From assembly GCF_036345255.1 (NCBI RefSeq), contig NZ_CP107783.1, positions 9,293,001 through 9,357,000 of the forward strand: 64,000 nucleotides of DNA, read 5' to 3'. Shown in pieces: positions 45,247-52,637 of the stretch. Position 1 is the stretch's first letter; every line of letters starts with the position of its first letter. The notes below the pieces were generated by a model. The model was not told the DNA's origin and made no database searches. It worked only from the letters and a program-made list of their open reading frames with translations. A program made the position numbers and the translations under genes. This DNA is from Streptomyces sp. NBC_00569. GTDB lineage: Bacteria; Actinomycetota; Actinomycetes; Streptomycetales; Streptomycetaceae.

Positions 45247-46388
45247 AGATCACCCGTATAGAAACCTTCCTGGTCCCGCCGCGCTGGCTGTTCTGCCGGA
45301 TCGAGACCGACGACGGAGTCGTCGGCTGGGGCGAACCGGTCGTGGAGGGCCGCGCCGAGGTCGTCCGGGCCGCGGTCGACGTCCTCGCCGAGTACCTCGT
45401 CGGCCAGGACCCGCTGCGGATCCAGGACCACTGGCAGGTGCTCACCAAGGGCGGCTTCTACCGGGGCGGCCCGGTGCTCTCCAGCGCCGTCGCCGGACTC
45501 GACCAAGCCCTGTGGGACATCGCCGGCAAGACCTACGGCGCCCCCGTCCACGCCCTGCTGGGCGGCCCCGTGCGCGACCGGGTCCGGGTCTACGCCTGGG
45601 TCGGCGGCGACGAACCCGCAGAGCTCACCGACCAGATAGCGGCCCAGGTGGAGGCCGGGTTCACCGCGGTGAAGATGAACGGGGCAGGGGCCACCTCACC
45701 GATCGCCACGCCCGCCGAGACCGCCGCAGTCGTCGCCCGTGTGGCCGCCGCCCGCGAGGCCCTCGGCCCGGACCGCGATGTGGCCGTCGACTTCCACGGT
45801 CGCTTCACCGCTGCCACCTCGCGCCGCGTCCTGAGTGAAATCGCCCCGCTCCACCCGCTGTTCGTGGAGGAACCCGTCGTCCCCGAGCAGAGCCATCTGC
45901 TGCCCGGCCTGGTCACCTCCAGCTCCGTACCGCTCGCCACCGGCGAACGCCTCTACGGGCGCAACGAGTTCCTGCCCGTCCTCGCCGCGGGCGTCGCCGT
46001 CGCCCAGCCCGACCTCTCGCACGCCGGTGGCATCTCCGAGGTGCACCGCATCGCCTCCCTCGCCGAGACGTACGGCGCCCAGCTCGCCCCGCACTGCCCC
46101 CTCGGCCCGATCGCCCTGGCGGCCAGCCTCCAAATCGCTTTCGCCACCCCCAATTTCCTGATCCAGGAACAGAGCCGGGGCATCCACTACAACAAGGATG
46201 CCGATCTCCTGTCCTACCTGGTCGACCCCGAGCCCTTCCGCTTCGTGGCCGGGCACGCGCACCGCGGCGACGCCCCGGGCCTCGGCATCACCATCGACGA
46301 GGCCGCCGTACGCGCTGCCGACCGCGGGGGCCACGTGTGGCGAAACCCGGTCTGGCGGCACGCCGACGGCTCCTTCGCGGAGTGGTGA
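45243..46388 (+). CDS. dgoD: D-galactonate dehydratase
   Basis: GTG 45243 overlaps the regulator stop and gives 381 residues. Similarity to E. coli DgoD runs end to end: MKITRIETFLVPPRW, VGWGEPVVEGRAEVV, GFYRGGPVLSSAVAGLDQALWDI, DLSHAGGISE, APHCPLGPIALAA, EQSRGIHYNK, WRNPVWRHADGSFAEW. The enolase-superfamily residues stand at the expected places: D183, H185 (DFHGR), E209 (EEP), E235 (GERL) and the catalytic His in PHCPLGP (284). It dehydrates D-galactonate to 2-keto-3-deoxygalactonate, the committed step of the De Ley-Doudoroff route. Confidence 0.95.
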   Translation: MKITRIETFLVPPRWLFCRIETDDGVVGWGEPVVEGRAEVVRAAVDVLAEYLVGQDPLRIQDHWQVLTKGGFYRGGPVLSSAVAGLDQALWDIAGKTYGAPVHALLGGPVRDRVRVYAWVGGDEPAELTDQIAAQVEAGFTAVKMNGAGATSPIATPAETAAVVARVAAAREALGPDRDVAVDFHGRFTAATSRRVLSEIAPLHPLFVEEPVVPEQSHLLPGLVTSSSVPLATGERLYGRNEFLPVLAAGVAVAQPDLSHAGGISEVHRIASLAETYGAQLAPHCPLGPIALAASLQIAFATPNFLIQEQSRGIHYNKDADLLSYLVDPEPFRFVAGHAHRGDAPGLGITIDEAAVRAADRGGHVWRNPVWRHADGSFAEW

Positions 46389-46389
46389 C

Positions 46390-47172
46390 ATGCCACTCCA
46401 CATCCTCACCGACCCGGCGCACGGCGGTCGTTGGACCTCCCTGCGCAGCGGCTCCCGGGAGTGGCTGTGGCGGCGCCCGGCTCCCGCGCGGCCACACGTG
46501 GCACTGGGCGACGCGTTCATCGACGCCGGCGGACTGGAGGAGTGCGTGCCGACGGTCCGCGGCACACCGGACCACGGCGAAGCCTGGTCACGTGCCTGGA
46601 CGAACGAGGGGAACGGCACCCAGAGCGTGAGCTGCGGGCAGTTCGCGCTCACCCGGACCATCCGCTCCACAGCCGGCGGCGCCGAGGCCGAATACGTCCT
46701 CACGGCCGAGCCCGGCCATCGCTTCGTCTGGGCCGCGCACGCCCTGCTCGACCTCTCCGAGCGGGCGACATGGCACCTGCGCGAAGGAGCACACACGCGC
46801 TACTACCCCGACCCCGACCCGTGTGTGGAGGGCGCTTGGCCCGCACTCCGCGGTGGACGGCTGGACAGCCTGGGACCGGACGACGGCACCGCGGTCGGCG
46901 CGGTCGTCGACACGGCCTCCTGCTGCGTGCACGACGACGAGGACCGGCTCGCCCTGACCGTGGAGGCCGACGGACAGCCGCTGTCGATCGCCCTGTGGCG
47001 CAACCTCGGCGGCTTCCCCGCCGACCGCCCGTACCGCAGCACGGGAGTGGAGCCGATGCTCGGCCGCGTCTTCGACCTGGCCGAGGCCGGCCCCGGCGAC
47101 GCGGCCGCCGTGCCGACTGCGGGGGAGGTGCGCTGGCGGCTGACGCTCACCGATGGCTGTGGCTGCCCTTGA
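46390..47172 (+). CDS. Aldose 1-epimerase-like (galactose mutarotase superfamily) protein
   Basis: ATG 46390, two bases after the dgoD stop, gives 260 residues. The beta-rich pattern (HGGRWTSLRSGSREWLWRRP, DAGGLEECVPTVRG, FVWAAHALLDLSERATWHL, ALWRNLGGFPADRPYRSTGVEPMLGR) is like the DUF4432/mutarotase-type proteins that accompany sugar-acid operons. The second E of EPMLG is a candidate base. It probably interconverts sugar anomers before oxidation or helps the lactone step. Overlap with dgoD transcription is nearly certain. Confidence 0.75.
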   Translation: MPLHILTDPAHGGRWTSLRSGSREWLWRRPAPARPHVALGDAFIDAGGLEECVPTVRGTPDHGEAWSRAWTNEGNGTQSVSCGQFALTRTIRSTAGGAEAEYVLTAEPGHRFVWAAHALLDLSERATWHLREGAHTRYYPDPDPCVEGAWPALRGGRLDSLGPDDGTAVGAVVDTASCCVHDDEDRLALTVEADGQPLSIALWRNLGGFPADRPYRSTGVEPMLGRVFDLAEAGPGDAAAVPTAGEVRWRLTLTDGCGCP

Positions 47173-47276
47173 CCGGTCACTGTGACTTGCCTGGACCGCG
47201 GTTGCCTCTTGTCGCTGCCGCTGGCCTCGTGACGGATGCCGGAGCGTCGCGGCCGAACGTGACCGGCCCCCGCGGG

Positions 47277-47311
47277 CACGTGCCTGATCGGTGTGCGGGA
47301 ACAGGCACGTG
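47277..47311. repeat. Inverted repeat in the gap before the lactonase gene
   Basis: CACGTGCCTG (47277-47286) and CAGGCACGTG (47302-47311) are perfect arms with a 15-base spacer. They lie in a 390-base gap where CGTGACC also recurs at 47258, 47308, 47321 and 47346. A terminator or operator after the mutarotase-like gene is possible. Confidence 0.5.
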
Positions 47312-47475
47312 ACCGCCGTGCGTGACCAGGTACCCGACGGACGTTCGTGACCGTGCACCTGACCGAAGTGTGCGACCACCTGCTCACGGACGGCCGCGAC
47401 GCGCACCCCTCGATGGCTTCGACCTCCCCACGACCTCAGTTCCCCTGAACCCGAGTGGATTGGACCGGCTGCTTC

Positions 47476-47565
47476 ATGGACCTGCGAGCGGCCCTGACCG
47501 CCCACCGTCTCCTCGGCCTGCGCGCCCGCGCCGTCCGTGCCGACGCCGAGGAGTTCACGCCATGA
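47476..47565 (+). pseudogene. Probable scar of a KDPGal-type aldolase gene (29-codon frame)
   Basis: The frame reads MDLRAALTAHRLLGLRARAV and ends VRADAEEFTP; its TGA overlaps the lactonase ATG (ATGA). MDLxxALxAHRLxxIVRG is the usual beginning of actinomycete 2-dehydro-3-deoxy-6-phosphogalactonate aldolases. After about 13 codons the similarity stops. A deletion that joined the first codons to the last would give this, and the pathway lacks exactly this enzyme here. Alternatively it is a chance short leader peptide. Confidence 0.4.
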
Positions 47566-48422
47566 CCGAGACGCTCCGCCCCGACCGGCTGGAACTCGGC
47601 GAGGGCATCCGCTGGACTGGCGACGGCGTGGTGCTCGTCGACATCCTCGCCGGCCGGCTGCTCGCCGCTCCTGACGAACCCACCGCGCCCCTGCGGGAAC
47701 TGGCCCGGCTGCCCGTCCCGTTGGGCGCGGTGGCCCCGGTGGCAGGCCGCCCGGGCAGCTGGATCGCCGCCGCCGGCACCGGGATCTGCCTGCTCACCCA
47801 CGACGGCTCCACCAGGTGGCTGGCCCAGCCGGAGGCGGACGCCCGAACGCCCATGCGGATGAACGACGCGACTGCCGACCCCGTCGGCCGGTTCTGGGCC
47901 GGCAGCATGTCCTACGGCGCGGACGAAGGTGCCGGCTCCCTCTACCGGGTCGACCACGACGGCACGGTGACCCGTGTGCTCGACGGCATCACCGTGCCGA
48001 ACGGGCCCGCGTTCACACCCGACGGCACCGCCTTCTACCTGGCCGACAGCGCCCGGGGCATCGTGCGCCGCCACGAGGTCGACCCGGAGACCGGAGCGCT
48101 CGGCACGGCCAGGGCGTTCGTCACCGTGGCCGAGGGCAGCCCGGACGGTATGACGGTCGACGTCGAGGGTGCCGTCTGGATGGCCGTGTGGGGGACCGGC
48201 ACCGTACGCCGCTACCTGCCGGACGGCACCCTGGAGCGCACGGTGCGGCTGCCCGCACGCCAGCCCGCCGGAGTGTGCCTGGAGGGGGACGTCTTGCACA
48301 TCACCTCGGCCCGCGTAGGCCTGACCGACCCCGGATCCGAGGACGGCGCCCTGTTCACCGTCCGGGTGGACGTCCCCGGGCAGCCCGCAGCCGCCTACCG
48401 TCCCTCTGGGGAGACCGAATGA
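47562..48422 (+). CDS. SMP-30/gluconolactonase family sugar lactonase
   Basis: ATG 47562, after GAGGAG, gives 286 residues. The six-bladed propeller has the metal ligands in LGEGIRWTGDGVVLVDI (Glu), MRMNDATADPVGRFWAGSM (Asn-Asp), VPNGPAFTPDGTAFYLADS (Asn) and GSPDGMTVDVEGAVWMAVWG (Asp). It would hydrolyse galactono-lactone made by the SDR enzyme to galactonate for DgoD. The 390 bases before it hold no intact gene, only the aldolase-like scar and an inverted repeat. Confidence 0.92.
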   Translation: MTETLRPDRLELGEGIRWTGDGVVLVDILAGRLLAAPDEPTAPLRELARLPVPLGAVAPVAGRPGSWIAAAGTGICLLTHDGSTRWLAQPEADARTPMRMNDATADPVGRFWAGSMSYGADEGAGSLYRVDHDGTVTRVLDGITVPNGPAFTPDGTAFYLADSARGIVRRHEVDPETGALGTARAFVTVAEGSPDGMTVDVEGAVWMAVWGTGTVRRYLPDGTLERTVRLPARQPAGVCLEGDVLHITSARVGLTDPGSEDGALFTVRVDVPGQPAAAYRPSGETE

Positions 48423-48426
48423 TGCC

Positions 48427-48474
48427 GCCCTGACGCCCTGACGCCCTGACGCCCTGACGCCCTGACGCCCTGCC
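48427..48474. repeat. Tandem array of 8-base repeats
   Basis: GCCCTGAC is repeated five times without interruption (48427-48466), followed by GCCCTGCC (48467-48474). It begins five bases after the lactonase stop. It is not spaced like a CRISPR array. Slippage could change copy number; no function is evident. Confidence 0.9.
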
Positions 48475-49290
48475 GACGGGCACGTGGCGTGTGTCGGCGG
48501 GACGATGGCCGCCCGGGCTCCCACGCCGGCCCGGCCGCTGGAGGACGACCTGCGGCTGTCGTTTGCCGAAGTCGCGTCGAGCGTGGCCGCGTAAGTCGCC
48601 GACCTGGGCCGTTTGGTGGCCCGGGTCGCCGTACCTCAGTTGGTTCTCTTCACCGACGAGGCGTGGCAGATCGCCTACTGGCACAGCGGCGAGGACACAG
48701 GCACCGCGACCCAGCCGACCAGCCTGCCCGCCCTGATCGCGCACCGACGCGCCACCGCACAGCCCGCCCACCCCCCCTCCACTCGAACGCCCCGCGCGAT
48801 CAAGGCCGTTGGCCGACGCAGCGACGCTCGCACGCGCCGCACGACGGCACCCCCTGCGATGCCCCGGGCCCCCGCCGCCCTTGGCGCAAGTCACCGGCAA
48901 CCGCTGCGCCCGACTCAACGCGACAGCGGCCACAACCCTCCGGCTCCCGCCGTCGGCGTCGAAGCGGAGACTGCTGAGACACCACCGGGCGCCAGGGCGA
49001 GGTGTGGGACATCGGTGTGCCCGCCCTCCTTCGCCCGAGCCGAGGATGTGCTCTCAATACCGGGAAGCCGGTAGTGCCGCTGGGCGTTGAGGCCGAATAC
49101 CAACGGCTGATCCGGGTTGTCGAGTTGGTCGACGGCCGGCCGGGGCGAGGCGGTCGCGAGCACCGGCCTCGCTCCGGTGCACCGTCGGCGGGGGCCGGCC
49201 GCGCTCGCGACAGCCGAATGACGCCCCCGCGCAGCCGGGCCGCGTGACCCTGACGGGCCGACCATGGTCCTGGCACCGACCTGCATCAGA
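48475..49290. other. Gene-poor stretch between lactonase and second GH36
   Basis: About 815 bases without a supported gene. A plus-strand frame reads DLRLSFAEVASSVAA, an in-frame TAA near 48593, then VADLGRLVARVAVPQLVLFTDEAWQIAYWHSGEDTG. It looks like a decayed gene that I cannot name. The minus strand from 49140 to 49020 reads DQPLVFGLNAQRHYRLPGIE, also unidentified. The two modules of the sugar locus may have been joined here. Confidence 0.4.
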
Positions 49291-51354
49291 TCATCGCCGG
49301 GTCAGCCGTATCACGGTGCTCGGCCGGTCCGTCCGGGGCAACCGCAGAGGCAGGCCGTGCGAGAGCAGGTTCGCCGCGGCGTGCTCGGCGCCGGTGGACT
49401 CGTCCACGTAGACCGCGGACGGGGAGAGGCCGGTCAGCCGCAGATCGCGGTCCCGGCCCCAGGCGATGACCACGACCCGATCGCCGGCCCGGTACTGCAC
49501 TGCGTCCGTGAGCCGGTACTGCACGCCGAACTGCACCACCGGACGGATCTCCTTGTACAGCGCCACCAGGTCGCGGGCCTCGGCGAGTTCGGCCCCGGTC
49601 CAGCGCGAGAGGTCGCCGCCGATGCCCAGTGCGCCTGCCATCGCCACATGGAAGCGGTAGGGGAGCGGCGTGGTGCGCCCGGTGTGCGGGTTCGGGCTGT
49701 CGGTCACCCAGGTGGACATGGTGCGGGCCGGGTAGACCTGGCTGTAGCCCTGCTGGATGACTATGCGGTCGTCGGCGTCCGTGTTGTCGGAGATCCAGGT
49801 CTGATCGGTGCGGGCCAGCATCCCGAGGTCCGCGCGGCCGCCGCCGCCCGCGCAGCCCTCGATCCGCAGACCGGGGTGGGCGCCGCGCAGGCGGTCGAGC
49901 ACCGAGTAGACGCCCCGCGTGTGGTCGGTCCACAGTCGTTCGGCGTCGGGGTGGCCCGGCCAACCCGCCTCCGTGAATGCCCGGTTCATGTCCCACTTCA
50001 GGAAGTCGATCGCGTGGGTGGAGACCAGCCGGTCGAGCCATTTGAAGGCCCACTCCGTGACATCGGTGCGCGCGAAGTTGAGGACGAGCTGGTGGCGCAG
50101 CTCGGTGCGGCGGCGGTGCGGCATGTGCAGCACCCAGTCGGGGTGCTCGCGGTACAGGTCGCTGTCCGGGTTGGTCATCTCCGGCTCCACCCACAGGCCG
50201 AAGCGCATGCCGTGCCGCCGGATCTCGTTGACCAGCGGGCCGAGCCCGTGCGGGAACCGCTCCGGGTTCGGGTGCCAGTCGCCGAGCCCGGCCCGGTCGC
50301 TGGTGCGCCGTCCGAACCAGCCGTCGTCCACCACGAACAGCTCCACACCCAGGCCGGCGGCGCGCTCGGCCAGGCTCCGCTGCCCCTCCAGGGTGACGTC
50401 CCAGCCGGTCGCCTCCCAGCTGTTGTAGACCACGGGGCGCTCCTCGTCGGGCCGCGGCAGTACGTGCGCGCAGGCGTACCGGTGCCAGCCGCGGCTCGTC
50501 GCGCCGAAGCCGCCGCGGCTGAACTGCCCGGCGAACACGGGGGTCCGATGGCTCTCGCCGGCTTTGAGCCGCCAGGTCAGGCCGTCGTGCCCGGCGCCGC
50601 CGGTCACGGTGAACGGGCCGCCCACGGGGTCGCGCTGCGCGGAGATCCGCCAGCTCCCCGACCAGGCGAGGACCATGCTCCACACCTCGCCGTGGCCCTC
50701 GTCCGCGTCACCCGCGTCGACCATCAGCCAAGGATTCCCGAAGTGCCCGGAGACGCCGCGTCGGCTCGTGAACAGGGTCTCGGCATACGGGGCTTCGGTG
50801 CGTCGCAGCTGTGTCTCGCCCGACCACTCGCCGACCGTGTGGCTCAGCCGTACGCCCGACGCGGCCGGCACGGACCAGCTCGCGGCGTCGCAGCGCAGGA
50901 TCTCGAGCGGCTCGCCGGACGCCCCGGCCGTGCCCAAGTGCCGCAATGTCAGCGAGCGTTCGACGATGTCGCTGTCAGGGCGCACCGCGTAGTGCAGCGT
51001 GCAGCCGAGTGGGTAGTGGCGGTCGCGCAGCCGCACGTGGAGGTGGCCACCGTCGATCTCGTGGCCCTCGTAGACCCACTCGATGCCGCGAGTGCCGTCC
51101 GAGTACCGCACCAACAGTGACGGCACCCCGAACCGGGCTCCGCCCTCAACGGAAATCTCCTCACCACCTGTTGAGGCAAAGCTGCTGGTCAGTCCGTCGT
51201 GTGTGGGCAGCGCGGCGACCTGGTCGAGTGTGAGGGGCGCGCCCCAGTGCACATGCCGTGGGCTGTCGTCCGCGCCGATGCGCAGCGCGTACGAGGAGTC
51301 GGGGGTCGTGAGGAGGAACGTGCGACTGGGCTCGTCGAAGTACACCTGAGACAT
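49291..51354 (-). CDS. Cytoplasmic GH36 alpha-galactosidase, copy B
   Basis: The protein has 687 residues without a signal peptide. The N-terminal sandwich (YFDEPSRTFLLTTPDSSYALRI) leads to the barrel with NSWEATGWDV, ELFVVDDGWFGRR, nucleophile D455 (FLKWDMNR) and acid/base D523 (WISDNTD), after EGCAGGGGRAD. Both active residues are intact. It is a paralogue of copy A but clearly diverged, for example HLHVRLRDRHYPLGCTLHYAV and FGGxxFSRGGFG-type segments, so a different oligosaccharide is likely. It is divergent from the ROK regulator, with 73 bases between the starts, and probably under its control. Confidence 0.94.
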   Translation of the reverse strand: MSQVYFDEPSRTFLLTTPDSSYALRIGADDSPRHVHWGAPLTLDQVAALPTHDGLTSSFASTGGEEISVEGGARFGVPSLLVRYSDGTRGIEWVYEGHEIDGGHLHVRLRDRHYPLGCTLHYAVRPDSDIVERSLTLRHLGTAGASGEPLEILRCDAASWSVPAASGVRLSHTVGEWSGETQLRRTEAPYAETLFTSRRGVSGHFGNPWLMVDAGDADEGHGEVWSMVLAWSGSWRISAQRDPVGGPFTVTGGAGHDGLTWRLKAGESHRTPVFAGQFSRGGFGATSRGWHRYACAHVLPRPDEERPVVYNSWEATGWDVTLEGQRSLAERAAGLGVELFVVDDGWFGRRTSDRAGLGDWHPNPERFPHGLGPLVNEIRRHGMRFGLWVEPEMTNPDSDLYREHPDWVLHMPHRRRTELRHQLVLNFARTDVTEWAFKWLDRLVSTHAIDFLKWDMNRAFTEAGWPGHPDAERLWTDHTRGVYSVLDRLRGAHPGLRIEGCAGGGGRADLGMLARTDQTWISDNTDADDRIVIQQGYSQVYPARTMSTWVTDSPNPHTGRTTPLPYRFHVAMAGALGIGGDLSRWTGAELAEARDLVALYKEIRPVVQFGVQYRLTDAVQYRAGDRVVVIAWGRDRDLRLTGLSPSAVYVDESTGAEHAAANLLSHGLPLRLPRTDRPSTVIRLTRR

Positions 51355-51382
51355 GAGCGGGAGCCTAGATCCGAACTCCCTG

Positions 51383-51421
51383 AATTTAAATATTGACGAA
51401 GGAAATTATTACCTCTACGTT
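51383..51421 (+). promoter_or_regulatory. AT-rich operator and leaderless promoter of the ROK gene
   Basis: GAATTTAAATATTGACG (51382-51398) contains ATTTAAAT and the -35 hexamer TTGACG (51393-51398). TACGTT (51416-51421) follows after 17 bases. The expected start point is about 51428, which is the A of the ROK ATG, and no ribosome site is present, so the mRNA is probably leaderless. The AATATTGAC element recurs at 36158-36166, before the first GH27 gene. Confidence 0.65.
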
Positions 51422-51427
51422 TCCCCC

Positions 51428-52582
51428 ATGTTGCTGAACCGAGCGAAGCTGCTCGCGTCTCCGGCGGCCAACACGGTGTTCACGACAGTGCTCACGCGTG
51501 GTCCGGTCGTCCGCCCGGAGATCGCCCGGATCACCGGTCTCTCCTCCGCCGCCGTCACCAAGGCGGTCAAACCGATGATCGAAGCCGGATACCTGGAGGA
51601 GCTCCCGCAGGGGCCGAGGACCGTCGAAGGTGCGGGGCGACCCGCTCACCCCCTCGCCGTCCGCTCCGACCGGGAGTTCTTCGTGGGCGTCAAGGTCACG
51701 GCCGACGAACTCATCGGGGTGGTGACCGACTTGAGGGCCCAGGTGCGTGCCGCGCACCGGATCCCGGTGCCGGACCGGTCGGTCGAGCAGGTCGTCCGTG
51801 GCATCGCCGCGCTCGTCACGGAGCTGACTCCCGCGCACGCCGGCCGGACCCACCACATCGGAGTGTCCGTCTCGGGTGACGTGGACCGGGTGGGCGGCCT
51901 CGTGCGCTACTCGCCGTTTCTCGGTTGGCGCGACGTGCCGCTGGCTGAACTGGTCAGCGCAATAACGGGGTTGGCGGTCACCGTCGAGAACGATGTGAAG
52001 GCTCTCACCGTCGCGGAGCAGTGGTTCGGCGAGGGTGTGGGCGCGGAGTCCTTCGCCCTCGCCACCGTCGGCGTCGGCATCGGCTGTGCGCTTGTGATCA
52101 ACGGCCGCCTGGTGGCCGGAAGTTATGGCGTGGCCGGCGAGATCGGTCACATACCGGTGGCCGCCGGCGACGGACCCGACTGCCACTGCGGTGCCCGCGG
52201 CTGCGTCGAAGCCATCGCCTCCGAGGAGGCCATCGTTGCCCGGGCGCGTCGCGCGGCAGGCGAGCCGGGCCTCGACATGGCCGGGGCCATCGACCGCGCC
52301 CATGGCGGGGACGCCGCCGTGCGCGCCGTCTTCGACGAGGCCGGCGAGGCCATCGGGCTGGGCCTCGCCGCCATGGTCAACCTCGTCGGCCCCGAGAGGG
52401 TCGTCGTCTCCGGCGAGGGTGTGGCCGCGTACGACCTCTTCGAGGAGCAGATCCGCGCCGCGTTCACCAACCAGGTGTTCGGGGCCGCCGCCCGCTGCCC
52501 GCTCGTCGTGCGCCCCCTGCCCTGGGAGGAATGGGCACGCGGGGCCGCCGCCGTCAGTATCCAGTCACTCTTCGCCGCGTGA
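51428..52582 (+). CDS. ROK family transcriptional regulator
   Basis: ATG 51428 gives 384 residues. The N-terminal winged helix (residues about 15-65: NTVFTTVLTRGPVVRPEIARITGLSSAAVTKAVKPMIEAGYLEE) is followed by a sugar-kinase-like domain. It keeps VGVGIGCALVINGRLVAGSYGVAGEIGHIPV and the zinc site CHCGARGCVEAIAS. ROK repressors sense sugars or sugar phosphates. It lies between GH36 copy B (divergent) and transporter system B, and the shared AT-rich motif suggests it also controls GH27 and system A. Confidence 0.93.
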   Translation: MLLNRAKLLASPAANTVFTTVLTRGPVVRPEIARITGLSSAAVTKAVKPMIEAGYLEELPQGPRTVEGAGRPAHPLAVRSDREFFVGVKVTADELIGVVTDLRAQVRAAHRIPVPDRSVEQVVRGIAALVTELTPAHAGRTHHIGVSVSGDVDRVGGLVRYSPFLGWRDVPLAELVSAITGLAVTVENDVKALTVAEQWFGEGVGAESFALATVGVGIGCALVINGRLVAGSYGVAGEIGHIPVAAGDGPDCHCGARGCVEAIASEEAIVARARRAAGEPGLDMAGAIDRAHGGDAAVRAVFDEAGEAIGLGLAAMVNLVGPERVVVSGEGVAAYDLFEEQIRAAFTNQVFGAAARCPLVVRPLPWEEWARGAAAVSIQSLFAA

Positions 52583-52637
52583 ACCCGCACGAGCGCCTGA
52601 ACTCCCGCACGTCTCCGTTCCCCGGAAGGACCCTGCC

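Noticed and set aside
48427..48474. Possible CRISPR array
   Set aside because: The repeats are 8 bases and directly adjacent, with no spacers and no cas genes.
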